From Sepioteuthis lessoniana (Eukaryota; Mollusca; Cephalopoda; Myopsida; Loliginidae), in the NCBI GenBank assembly GCA_963585895.1, contig OY757939.1, forward strand, positions 23,155,077-23,219,076: a stretch of 64,000 bases of DNA. The letters run 5' to 3'. The position numbers were made by a program, and so were the translations under genes. Under the pieces are notes generated by a model. The model was not told where the DNA came from. It did not search any database and was given only the letters and a program-made list of their open reading frames with translations. Positions 42,235 to 52,663 of the stretch are shown here, in pieces (position 1 is the stretch's first letter; the number at the start of each line of letters is the position of its first letter).

Positions 42235-42400
42235 TGCAAGTCATAAACCTATTTATTCTTCCCTGAGCTATTGGTAAATAGTAGGGCAGACTGCGCTCTT
42301 TAGCCTTGTTATGGTAACTCGTCACTGAGAAGGTAACCGATTCATACAGGATTTGAACTCTGACTTCCAATTCCATTTTTGATTACGCTAAGCGTGACTC
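42235..42400. repeat. SINE-C composite with opposed halves
   Basis: 42,245-42,330 reads forward (GGTAAATAGTAGGGCAGACT, TTTAGCCTTGTTATGGTAAC) while 42,345-42,385 carries a B-box complement (CAGGATTTGAACTC). The halves face each other. Confidence 0.55.
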
Positions 42401-42499
42401 TTCTATGTTGTATTTCCATAATCTAACATGGTTGTATTCTTTTATGAACCTAATTCTATAGACTACTACAGTTTGGTTAGTCTCTTTTTAATTGGTTCT

Positions 42500-42645
42500 G
42501 TAATGGTCTGACTAATACATTTGGTAACGGTATGAATTCTCTCCCAATTATGGGTTAAATAGTAAGACTTCTTTCCTTGTACAAGATTGGCTTTGGCATT
42601 AAATAACCCACAAAGGTTGATATGCTATTAAACAAAGAAACCATC
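42500..42645 (+). repeat. SINE-B, 3' part
   Basis: GTCTGACTAATACATTTGGT, AATTATGGGTTAAATAGTAA, tail GGCATTAAATAACCCACAAA. Confidence 0.8.
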
Positions 42646-42734
42646 TGACCTTGATTTTTTTTTTTTCTAAATCAAAGATATCGGGACATTCTAATTTTAA
42701 TCTCTCTCTAAAATATATGAGAGAGAGGAAAAAA

Positions 42735-42969
42735 GATCCTCAGTGGTGTAATGGATGAAGTGGTGGACTGTGGCATTGATGTAAGTGAGTTTAAACTCCG
42801 GTTGCACTATTACATTCACTTTTGAACTAATACCCTTGGGAAAGGTTTGAACCCCCTTATCTCTCCAACCATGGGTTAAATAGTATCACTGTTGTTCTAC
42901 ATGAATGGCTTTGGTATTAATTAACCCATGAAGGTTGATATGGCATTAAACAAAGAAACCAAACCAAAT
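42735..42969 (+). repeat. SINE-B, full length
   Basis: CAGTGGTGTAATGGATGAAG, B-box GAGTTTAAACTCC, tail GGTATTAATTAACCCATGAA ending AAACCAAACCAA. Confidence 0.88.
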
Positions 42970-43104
42970 CTATAATAATCACTTTTTATCATTTGGTAGA
43001 TTTGAATTTTTTTATTATCATTTTTACATTTTATATTCATATTATTAGAGCATGGTACATGTACAATATATATTTCATAATTCCTTTACTTTTTGTTTGC
43101 CTTG

Positions 43105-43735
43105 TTAGTGAGGCTTAGAATACTCTGACTGTATCCACTTAAGAGAGTTAAGACCCCCCGCACCAAAAAAAGTGTACTGGATATGACACTAAACTGCATT
43201 TGATGGTGAAGTTCCAGTTTTGGAGATCTGGGGAGTACCTCTTCATTGCCGTTACTCCCAGATCCACTCTAGCACAGAGTGGTAGTACCTGTTAGGATTC
43301 CATCTATGGCTCAAGTAGATCTGTTTGAAAATGATTTGTATTTGATCGGAATACTTGATATCATGTAACTGTAAATTATTTGTATTAAGAATAGTTATTT
43401 GAAGTTATAATTGTTTACTGAGGATTATTATTATTAGTTACCTGAAACTATATGTATGTGTAAATAAGTGATTATTATTAAATAGAAATAATTGCTTGAG
43501 ACCATATAACCATGTATAAATTGTTAGTGTTAGATAGGAATACTTGAAACTATACAAATATGTGTAAATTATTTGTATTAGACAGATAGTAGATAGGAAT
43601 ATTTGATATATAACCATGAAAAAAATTCTGAAGAAACAACTCCATAAAAAAAATGTAAATACAAATGTACAATGAACACAATCCTCTAACTTCTCTGCAT
43701 AAATTAAACCCAGACAAGTTGGAGCTATATCATAT
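43105..43735 (+). mobile_element. R2 retroposon
   Basis: TTAGAATACTCTGACTGTAT, GGATATGACACTAAACTGCA, GGTAGTACCTGTTAGGATTC, then an array of GATAGGAATACTTGA phrases. The tail hairpin is strongly decayed. Confidence 0.8.
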
Positions 43736-44390
43736 GACTGCTGGGACTAACACTTATTTGTACTGCCCTCAAATTAAATTCCTTATTTAAAAAAAAATTT
43801 TGGTCTTCAGCCATGCCTTTTGCTCAGGATGGATTACTGTAAGTTACATAGCTGTCTACATTCAGAGTCAGTGCTAGAGTCTCATGGTGCTCTCCCCCAT
43901 TTATGATACCTCCCCACTCTACTACATGTGAATTTTCATGGAGTAGTATTCATAGAAAATATATTAAACTTTGGCATGGACCCTGCTCTAATCGGGGGTT
44001 TGGGGTTAGTATATGAAGGCCCTATCTTTACTTGAATTTTCTTTAATGAAAGATCTTTAGAATAAAATTGGTGTGAAGATACAGATAAATACATAAAAGA
44101 AAATTCTCTTTGTAAGAATATGTATTTACTTGGCAACAATGATTCATTTAATTTCTTTTTGATCTCTTATTAATTCTGTACCCGTCTGTTCCTCTTTGTT
44201 TAGAGATTGTTGTACTACAAGAATAACTTGTATGTTTATTTTTTGCAAACAGGATTATGATTCTCTTTATTCCAGCAATTACTTATTTGGTATAGTCTCA
44301 TTTTCTATATTTGTAATAAAAGGAAAATGATAGTTAATTAGTTATCTATTTATATATAAAACACAAGAAAACATATAGATATGTACGCAC
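43736..44390. other. unassigned sequence
   Basis: No recognised feature; a 67-codon minus-strand frame has no motif. Confidence 0.4.
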
Positions 44391-44914
44391 ACCGTAAAAT
44401 GTGGCATACATGTCAACTTTTGAAGCCTGAAAAAATTTCTACGAAACTAGGTGTTGATTTATATGGCAGGGCTAAAATCCAAACTTTTATCACAGAACAG
44501 TATGATATACACCACTTATTGTAACTCCAGCAGACTGCCACACACATTTCTAACTTAAACTTGTGTTTGGTGAACATATTTAACAATTGACTGAGATTAA
44601 TATAAAATGATAATACTGTAATACAAGTAATTTATTAACCATATATCACATGCCGTTTCTAGCAGCTGATGCAGACTGTAAACACTAACTAGAACATCAC
44701 AGGTGGCTTGTCAGATAACTATGGAATATTTATCTGTAGAACTTCATAGATTGGGAAATTCATAGGAATGTAAGCTCTAATATATAAGATTTGCATGTTT
44801 CATATATTCTACCATTACCCTATTGTATATTTAGATGTCAACCTATACAGCAGAACTCAGAATTTTAAGTTAAAAATTTCAAGGTTGACTTATATGCCAG
44901 ACATATATGGCACT
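44391..44914. mobile_element. K-family TIR element, ~525 bp
   Basis: ACCGTAAAATGTGGCATACA at the left and GTTGACTTATATGCCAGACA at the right. The interior is the reverse complement of 10,300-11,240, without the SINE-D and without the 45-bp tandem repeat. Confidence 0.75.
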
Positions 44915-45017
44915 ATTTAAAGTATTATTATTTATTGCAATTCATCAAATGTCTGTTCATCTGTAAGGGTCATTCTAATAGTCATGTAGAAACCCTTAGA
45001 CTTGGGCTCAAGTGTCA

Positions 45018-45730
45018 CAGGCCCAGTCAATTGGGGGTGTAGAATGCACCGATTGCATCTCTGCAGAGGGGTAAGGCTTCTTCAATGGGTGTCCTGTATG
45101 TGACACTAAACAATCTGATGGTGAGGCTCCAGTAATGCTGGAGCTTTGGGAAATGTGGAATACCCCTTCATTGCCATTGCTCCTAGGTCCACTTTGATCT
45201 GGAATGGCAGCACCTGATAGGGTCCTATCTATGGATCAAATAGAACTAAACTGTGTACTTTTGCTCAACTGAATTGTTTTAAATAGAACTGTTTTGACAT
45301 TAAACTGCGTACTTTTGCTAAACTGAACTGTTTTTCATTTAACTGTGTGTAAATAAATGACTATTTAATTGAATTGTTCGTGATACATAGCAATACTTGG
45401 AACCATTTAACTTTGTTGACTAAACTGAATAGATTGAAATAGAACTGTTTTCAACCTTTAAACTGCGTATTTAGGCTAAACTGAATTGTTTGAAATAGAA
45501 CTGTTTATATGTATAAAAAAGGTATGCCATTAAAAACCTATAATGGTTGATATGCCATAAAACCAAACTAAACCATATCTAGGATTTAACATTAAATAAC
45601 CTACAATAGTTGACATACCATAAAACCCAACCAAACCAAATCATATCTATTTAACATATACATATAAAGAGGATTTGGCATTAAATAACCTACAATGGTT
45701 GATATGCCACTAAACCAAACCAAACCAACT
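45018..45730 (+). mobile_element. R retroposon with three successive tails
   Basis: Head CAGTCAATTGGGGGTGTAGA and standard blocks, an AAATAGAACTGTTT array, then three hairpin tails at 45,525-45,577, 45,583-45,641 and 45,669-45,729. Each has an ATTAAA(T)AACCTA core, a GTTGA-ATGCC/ACC partner and an AAACCAAAC end. Confidence 0.88.
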
Positions 45731-46205
45731 GTCATTAATGCTTGGTTGATGATATTAAACCAGTTGCCTGATCCCAGGGGACTTTTCCTCTCAGGTACTA
45801 CCTAAGTTTATCACTTGGCACTCCAAGAGGATCAAGTACTTTTTTGTGACAGTCATGCATGAGTCTCGATTTGTGCATTGCCTCCCATGATAAAATGACT
45901 TCATGTCAAATCTGACTTGATGGGAAGTTGGATAAATCAATGCTTAACATCTTTCTTTCTTTCAGTATTTCATTTTCTTTGCCCCCACCTCTACTTCACT
46001 CATCTCCCTTCTCTGTGGCACTTAGTGTTCTCTTTTTTCAATTTCTCCTTCATTCAAACTTATTTTTTCTTCTATCATAATTTTTCTTTTTATTGTTTGA
46101 GTGATTTGAAAGGATTTCTGGTGATCAAGACTTCCAAATTACTGACATAACTGATTAGACCATCTTATACTTTTAAGCAAGCAGAAGTATTGGTCAGTTG
46201 GGATT
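45731..46205. other. unassigned sequence
   Basis: A Phe-rich 77-codon frame at 45,917 follows T/C-rich composition. No domain. Confidence 0.4.
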
Positions 46206-46228
46206 ATTATTATTATTATTATTATTAT
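46206..46228. repeat. (ATT)n microsatellite
   Basis: About seven ATT units at the insertion site of the neighbouring SINE-A. Confidence 0.9.
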
Positions 46229-46232
46229 CATT

Positions 46233-46483
46233 ATCTTCGGCTCATTTGCCTAGTGAGTAGACTGTTCGCCAATGGTCTGGGAGACCGGGGTTCAATCCCA
46301 GGTCGAGTCATACCCAAGACTTAAAAAATGGTACTTAATACCTCCTTGCTCAACACTCAGCATTATAAAGTATGTATCAAGGGTAAATTGGAGCAATCCA
46401 GAGAAAGGAATAGCTCCCTCCCCTACACCTTGATATAATAGCTATTGAAAAAGGAGTCTTCGGGTTGCCAACTTTACTTTTAC
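46233..46483 (+). repeat. SINE-A with 11-bp TSD
   Basis: TTATTATCATT occurs at 46,222-46,232 and 46,484-46,494. Head GGCTCATTTGCCTAGTGAGT, B-box GGGGTTCAATCCC, end GCCAACTTTACTTTTAC. Confidence 0.93.
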
Positions 46484-46493
46484 TTATTATCAT

Positions 46494-46840
46494 TCAGGGT
46501 TTTTGGACTATTGTCTTTATTGTTATAGTCACAATGTTTTGGCTGATATGTCCACTGGCCTTTTTCAGGTGTTTCTTGTTGAATTACATTTGAATTACAT
46601 TCTTTATTTGATCTATGGGATTTGCTTGCTCAGATCCCATTAACCTTAACTGGGTGCAAATATTAAGTATTCCTGTATTGTTACTCACCTGCAGTCAGGA
46701 TTGAACCTGCAACCTCCAGATGATTGTCACTTCGAAGCTTAGGGAACCAATGCCTATAACTGTCACATAAAGATGAAGACAATAGTACGAAAACCCTGAA
46801 TGATAAAAATCATCAAGCTTTGTCTCAGAAGTTCAGAAAA
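46494..46840. repeat. SINE-F fold-back
   Basis: 46,494-46,755 is a minus-strand SINE-F (tail GTTTTTGGACTATTGTCTTT; B-box complement CAGGATTGAACCTGC). 46,765-46,840 is a plus-strand SINE-F tail (AAGATGAAGACAATAGTACG, GATAAAAATCATCAAGCTTT). The two tails are mutually complementary. Confidence 0.8.
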
Positions 46841-46845
46841 TTATT

Positions 46846-47340
46846 ATTATTCATTCCTTGTGAGATTTTCACACCAGCATTAGCTGGTGGTCTTTCACTA
46901 GAGTCTGATTCACAGCATGTCTACTTAGGTCTCTTGGACTCTTCTGAGTATTCTAGCCAATCTTAGCAATGTTGTATCTGGATGGTTTTGATTGTTCCTC
47001 TGATCTCAATTCCATCAGTCTTTTTTCTAAGCCTTTGGGATCTGTTCCAAGAATGCTAATTGATATCACCACCACCTTCCTGTTCCATAGCTTTTTCAGC
47101 TCTCTGGCCAGGTCTAAATATTTGTCTATCTTTTCATTTTCTTTTATTTTCACTTTGTGATCTACTTCAACAGCAAAATTCACAAGATGACAAGTTCTTT
47201 TTTGCTTAGTTAACACTAAGTCTAGCTTTCTGGCCAGGATATAGTGATCCATTTGTCTCTCAAAGTTTCAGACTATTTTATGGATCCCATTTTTTAGGAT
47301 GGATTCTGGTTTGTGCATATACTGTTTAGATTATTACTTG
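46846..47340 (-). mobile_element. LINE-2, 3' end copy 1
   Basis: Reverse-oriented LINE fragment whose 3' end lies at the left (AT-rich AAT-type tail near 46,840-46,858). It contains the ORF described next and extends downstream with CTTGGACTCTTCTGAGTATT. Different from the RTE-like LINE in sequence and tail. Confidence 0.75.
46953..47252 (-). pseudogene. LINE-2 reverse-transcriptase C-terminal frame
   Basis: A 99-codon frame with RKLDLVLTKQKRTCHLVNFA (start of a common non-LTR retrotransposon C-terminal segment), KIDKYLDLARELKKLWNRKV and DPKGLEKRLMEL. These match a C-terminal module I know from many invertebrate LINEs. The frame is intact over its length, but the RT core is not present, so it is a truncated copy. 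Clade assignment (CR1, L2, Jockey or other) cannot be made from this piece. Confidence 0.8.
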
Positions 47341-47351
47341 AATTCAAATTT

Positions 47352-47521
47352 TTTTTACTCCTTGTGAATGTTTTGAACCAGTTTTAACTGAAGTCTGAGT
47401 GACAGCAAGTGTCCTCAGCTCTCCAGGACTCTTCGAACTGAATTTAGTAGTGCTGTATTCTGGATGGTTTCAAATCTTCCTCTGATTTGCAGCTTCTCCC
47501 AGTCTTTTTTCTATACTTCTT
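47352..47521 (-). pseudogene. LINE-2, 3' end copy 2
   Basis: Repeats the last ~50 codons and 3' region of copy 1 (ACTCCTTGTGAATGTTTTGA, CTCCAGGACTCTTCGAACTG, GTATTCTGGATGGTTTCAAA; compare 46,858-46,985). Same orientation, tandem to copy 1. Confidence 0.7.
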
Positions 47522-47522
47522 C

Positions 47523-48270
47523 CCTATTGGCTAGGGCTGTAGAATATATGGACTGCACCTCTGCAGAAGAATAAGATCCCTCAATGAGGCTACCTATTAG
47601 CCATGGGTGGCTACCAGTAATGCTAGAGAATCAGATCCTGGTTGTTGAGTGGTCTGTGTCCTGGCAGCCCAAGTGGTCACATGCAGCACTCCACTTTGGT
47701 CCTTACTGGGCTAGATGGGTGGTTGGAGAGGTCCAATTCAATCACTCAACTGGTCATGTCTAACCCTTGCACTTATGATTCTCCTGATCATATTCTTCAA
47801 ATTGCTCTTGTGGCAAACAAGTACCCAACCCTACTTTATCTTAGAGGTACTTGAAGGTAGTAGCTTAGAGTCAGTTGTGCTGGGATAATAATACTTGAAA
47901 TCATCTGTGTGCCTACAAATGATTTTTAAATAGAATTATTACTATTAGATAGCAATACTTGAAACCATTTAATGAATAGAATTATTAGTGTTAAATAACA
48001 GTATTTGAAACCATTTGTCTGTGTGCAAACAAATGATTAATATTAGATAGAATTTGTGTGAAACCATTTAATTGTGTGCTAAAAATGTTTAATATCAAAT
48101 AGAATTATTAGTGTTTGATAACAATACTTAAAATCATTTTACTGTGTGCAAATAAATGAGCCCTAACTTGGTTACAAATAAAGCTGCCTAGAAACTGTTT
48201 ACTTACAAATTATATATAAACCTTATTTGGCATTAAATAAACCTCAAATGTTAATAAACCATTAAATCAA
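47523..48270 (+). mobile_element. R3 chimeric retroposon
   Basis: R head (GGCTAGGGCTGTAGAATATA, CACCTCTGCAGAAG), then a different middle (CCAAGTGGTCACATGCAGCA, CTAGATGGGTGGTTGGAGAG, GCAAACAAGTACCCAACCCT), then the usual AAACCATTT arrays and a decayed tail TTGGCATTAAATAAACC. The middle is shared only with 58,344-58,808. Confidence 0.8.
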
Positions 48271-48339
48271 ATTGCCAACATTTGTTATCTTTTGCATAGG
48301 ATCAGTTTTTGCTTTGATATAATTAGTCCTTGTGGTGTG

Positions 48340-48425
48340 TGTTGTAGAAATAACAATAAAGATGAAGACAATTGTCCAAAAACCCTTAATGATTAAAATC
48401 ATCAAGCTTCGTCTCAGAAATTTAA
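48340..48425 (+). repeat. SINE-F tail
   Basis: GTTGTAGAAATAACAATAAA, ATGAAGACAATTGTCCAAAA, ATGATTAAAATCATCAAGCT. Confidence 0.75.
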
Positions 48426-48637
48426 ACAACTAAATAATCCCAATATAAATGATGAAGACTCTACTTGCTTTATGTGAATTTCATGACACTTGTTTTTTCT
48501 TTGTTAAAAATATTTGAAATTATGTTGCTTTGAAGATTCTGTTTTGTAAGAAGGAATCTTCTACATCAAACCATACTGATAACTTTTTATTTCATTTTTC
48601 AATTCTCATACCTATTTTACTGGCATCTTCTCCACTA

Positions 48638-48640
<3 letters not shown>

Positions 48641-48682
<42 letters not shown>
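48641..48682. repeat. (CT)n(AT)n microsatellite
   Basis: About 14 CT units followed by six AT units. Confidence 0.95.
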
Positions 48683-49299
48683 CTTTTAAAACCACATGGT
48701 AATAAAAAATTTGCTAAAATCTCACTTTTGACATAAGAATACTTGGCAAAAGTAAATAATAAAGCTATTGATTTTTATTTGAAGAAAATGTAATCCACTA
48801 TAGAATAAACAAACATCATTTGTTTACAATATCTTATATATTATTTTACATTCTAAGCATAATTCTTATTTTGTTGTAAAAAGGCATATATATATATGAC
48901 AAAAGCAGATTTTTCAGACATTTTTAAATCTCAACATAATTTCCTCCTCTATTATAGTTTACAGATTGAATATTTGATTCTTAAAACTGTTGTTATCTGC
49001 AGTTGTTTGTCCTTCAGTCCTTTCAGCTGACCATAAACATATTTCTTTAATGCCATTATGAAAATGGAACCAGATTTTTCTCCTTTTCTAAAGCCTCTCT
49101 GTATTTTTCATTTTGTATAGCCAGTAGAATGTTATGCCTTTTATTGTATCTCTAAGTGCAGCTATTGTTTGAGACTGGTCACTTTTTATCTCTAGAGGGA
49201 TTTTATTTTGTCAATTTTGTTTTAATGGTATAGATAATGCAGGGATAAGAATCCCACCCAAACTATTCATCCATCCTTGCATTACCAATAAATATGTAA
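48683..49299. other. unassigned sequence
   Basis: No recognised gene or repeat. Confidence 0.4.
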
Positions 49300-49853
49300 A
49301 ATGTGGCAGTCAATAAATAAGGTCAATTTTATCTCATAAGTTTGCAATAAGAAGTACTGTTTACAGTTGCAACTTTTTCAAGGAAATCAATAGTAGTGGC
49401 TCCTTTACTGTTCCAGAAGACAGCATAACCTTCTTTTCTGACTGCTGTATCTAGAACTTTTTCTTTATCAGAGAATCAGTGTTTTTCCACTATATGGACT
49501 GTTTTTTTTGACTCAGGCTTGTATTGGCAAACCCATGTTTAGTCCGTTTGTAAACATCTTTTTTGACTAAAACCTGCTTCTCCATACACATATATTTTTC
49601 TGTAAATTTCATGTGGTTTGCACATCTCAGAAATTTGTTGATAAACCCTTGTTCAAGCCTGTAACACTTTGTTTGGTTTTCTGCAATTTTGAATCGCTTC
49701 AAAACAAAAATTTTTGTGAGATTAAAATAACTTTACAACAAACCAATTTCAAAGAATTTACAGTCTACACAGTTTACACATATGGAAAATATTTTGAAAA
49801 AAAAAGATCTTTTTCTTTTTTAAATCCCCCTTATTTATTGAATGACCTTCATA
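49300..49853 (-). mobile_element. non-autonomous mariner-like element with both ends
   Basis: Left GTCAATAAATAAGGTCAATT and right CCCTTATTTATTGAATGACC are inverted repeats. The minus-strand reading yields KFTEKYMCMEKQVLVKKDVY and KHGFANTSLSQKKQS, the family's decayed transposase, with stops. It is the longest copy of this mariner type in the window. Confidence 0.82.
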
Positions 49854-50062
49854 TATGGCAATGACCAATAATATAATAATGTTTGATTAGCCAAAAAATA
49901 TAAGCATTCAAATAAAAACATGGTCTCTATCAAAACAATGATGGATCTGCTCTCACATAAAGAAAAAAAAAACTTTGGGCAATTAAAATGCACTTTGATG
50001 TTTTGCAATATGTGAAACTTATTGAAGGAGAGGGGAATCTGTGCTTTTAGGATTTTAGAATT

Positions 50063-50073
50063 TTGTGTGTATG

Positions 50074-50120
<47 letters not shown>

Positions 50121-50130
50121 GCACACACAC
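50063..50130. repeat. (TG)(TA)n(CA)n microsatellite
   Basis: About 20 TA units bordered by GTGTGTATGT and CACGCACACACAC. It abuts the left arm of the 50-kb palindrome. Confidence 0.95.
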
Positions 50131-50391
50131 AGCTGAGAGCAAAGTATTTGTATTAGATAGGAATACTTGAAATCATGTGAGTGCAAACAAATGAGCTCTA
50201 ACAACTCATCTAAATATAAAGTTACCAACAAACTATTTGCTTGCAAATAACACACACGTGTGTGTGCGTGTTATTTGCAAGCAAATAGTTTGTTGGTAAC
50301 TTTATATTTAGATGAGTTGTTAGAGCTCATTTGTTTGCACTCACATGATTTCAAGTATTCCTATCTAATTCAAATACTTTGCTCTCAGCTG
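50130..50391. repeat. near-perfect palindrome, 122-bp arms
   Basis: Arms 50,130-50,251 and 50,270-50,391 around an 18-bp spacer that itself contains ACACACGTGTGTGT. By eye only one of 122 positions differs and there are no indels. Both arms are R-family internal sequence (AGATAGGAATACTTGAAATC). Confidence 0.97.
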
Positions 50392-50825
50392 TATAGTTTT
50401 TATAAGTATTGCTATCACATGTTCAAAATACTAATAATTCTGTTTAATATAAATCATTTGTTTGAACACAGATAAATTGTTGCTATTTGATATTAATAAT
50501 TCTGTTTTTCAAGTATTCCTATCTTATACAAATACTTTGCTCTCAGCTGTATTGTTTCAAATAATTAATGATGATAATCCTTATTGATTAAACAGTTCTA
50601 CTGACCCATAGATGTGGCCCTAACAGGCATGACTACCCTGGGTCAGAATGGATCTAGAAGTTATCGCAGTGAATGGGTACTCCACATTCCCCAAATCTCC
50701 AGGTCTGAAGCCTCACCCTCAGATGCAATTTAGTGTTATACTCAGGATACTCATTATGGGAGTGTATGGTCTTATCCCTTTGCAAAGATGCAGTCAGTGT
50801 ATTCTACAGCTTCAGTTGACTGACA
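50260..50825 (-). mobile_element. R/R2 retroposon
   Basis: The body includes the right palindrome arm, CCTATCTTATACAAATACTT, CCCATAGATGTGGCCCTAAC and CAGTGTATTCTACAGCTTCA (head complement). The hairpin tail is missing; the palindrome centre replaces it. Confidence 0.8.
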
Positions 50826-51109
50826 GTGTTGATTATAGACAAGAATTTATAAATCAAAATACTTAACTCTGCTGTGTGCAAACAACTGAATAACACAAAA
50901 TCTATAATTTAGTAATTTTACAAATAAGCCATAAGCAGTTGAGTAGAAAATATCTAATGAAATTAGTAGACTAGCAGCTGTCATATATTCAATTTACAAA
51001 CAGACGATAAAATTGGGGAAGAATAGAAGTAACACTTCTTGCTTGTTACAAACAGAAAGTTGTTGTTAGAGGAGGCGGAGAAAGTCTCAAAATAGTTTAA
51101 CAAGAAGAG

Positions 51110-51330
51110 AGCCTCAGTTTGGAGTTTTTCATCTCTCAGACTGGTTGCCATACCACGATTAAAGAGCCAGCCTGTCCAACTATTTACCCCTAGCTGGAGG
51201 GAGAATAGTTGGATTCAATTTTTTTTCCTAGGTTATTAGTGTTATGTGAAATGGAAACAGCATTGCTTTGAACTAAGGTCTCCATATCTATTTCCTATAA
51301 TGATAACTGTTGCACCACAAGCACCTCCTG
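51110..51330 (-). repeat. SINE-C, tail-truncated
   Basis: CTCAGACTGGTTGCCATACC, CAACTATTTACCCCTAGCTG, GAAATGGAAACAGCATTG, head complement AACTGTTGCACCACAAGCAC. Confidence 0.85.
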
Positions 51331-51399
51331 TTAAATAGACTGATAATGTGTAAGATTAAATCTATATCATTACGATTTGATTTTATGTATATGTATTTG

Positions 51400-51930
51400 T
51401 TACTCTAACAAAGCAATATATCCTTAAAATGTTGAAATATAGAGAATAAAGCAATTTCTTGTTCAATTGGATATTAGTTTGCAAGGAATTTTTAACGAAT
51501 TGTAAATTCTTATATATACGCACACACTCATACACAGAAAGACAGTTGTTCTGAGGTTTTTTGATTAGAGAAATAAGCATAGAAGAATCCTTGACTTGTC
51601 TTTACTCTTCTGTCAGTCATAGTGACATATCGGTGATGATATCTTAATTATAATAATAATAAAGTTTCATGATTATTAACATAATGTTTATTAGGATGGG
51701 AGGATTAAAATGTTCAAACTCAGTGAATAAAGAAATTTGCAGTCAAATTGAGATTGATTTTCAAGTAATTTTTTTATCAAGGATAAGTTGGCATAAAATG
51801 TAAAAAATTTATCTTGAGTTTTCTTTATCAGAAACTAAGAAGATTCAGATGAGAAAAATCTTTCACCAGTCTGCACTCTTCATTGTCAGTAATAGTAATT
51901 TACCAGTCACAATACTTTAATAAATAACCA
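51400..51930. repeat. tandem repeat, ~285-bp period, two units
   Basis: TTAAAATGTTGAAATATAGA ... TCTTTACTCTTCTGTCAGTC and TTAAAATGTTCAAACTCAGT ... TCTGCACTCTTCATTGTCAG. Resembles the 19.5-kb tandem family in its AATAAAG-AATTT-TCAATT block. Confidence 0.7.
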
Positions 51931-51975
51931 CTAAGCTTATTGATAATTAGTGTTTTCACTTAATTGTAATATAAA

Positions 51976-52232
51976 AAGTAAAGTTGGTGACCATAGTCGA
52001 GGGTGACCAAAAGGCTCCCTTTTCAATAGCTACTACACCAAGGTGTTGGGAAGGGCGCTACTCCTTTCCTTGGATTAATCCACTACCCTTGATACGTACC
52101 TTATATTGCTGAGTGTTAAGCAAGGAAGTATCAAGAACCATTTTTAAAGTCTTTGATATGACATGACCTTGGATTGAACCCAGGTCTCCTGGACCATAGG
52201 TGAACACTCTACCCACTAGCCAATGTGCCGGT
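51976..52232 (-). repeat. SINE-A with 9-bp TSD
   Basis: TAATATAAA at 51,967-51,975 and 52,233-52,241. Left end GTAAAGTTGGTGACCATAGT; head complement CACTAGCCAATGTGCCGG. Confidence 0.9.
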
Positions 52233-52663
52233 TAATATAAATTCTAAAAATAAGATATAACTTGACATCGTGGATGCCAGAGTAAAGTTTAACTGGATAT
52301 TACTAAAAAGTTGTTGGAAGTTAAACTCTAGTCGAAAATTGTATTGTTTTTGATATATTTGATAAGTTTTCTTCAGGTTGAGATTATCAAAGAATGAAAG
52401 CACTTGTTGGCTCAAAACATCTGTGACTTATTGTTTATATATTATTTGAAATTTGGAATGTTTATATAACTAATCCTGTGCTTTTGACATTAGTATTTTT
52501 AGTACAGTCTGTAACAAACTCTTGACCTCTAGATTACAAGACCAATGCACTAAGTACATGGATTTACTAAAGAAATGTTGATTGACCAGAAAAAAGCAAA
52601 ACAAAAACACTATCCTTAGATGAAACTCTGAAACTGCATGGGGAAAATATCTTTATAATAACT
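52233..52663. other. unassigned sequence
   Basis: No recognised feature. Confidence 0.4.

Noticed and set aside
46953-47252. Host gene with a Lys/Leu/Glu-rich protein
   Set aside because: The HLVNFA / KYLDLARELKKLW order is a familiar LINE C-terminal module, and a second copy lies beside it.
50055-50475. Two open frames on opposite strands with the same ~40-residue stretch
   Set aside because: They are mirror images produced by the 122-bp-arm palindrome in retroposon DNA, not paralogous genes.
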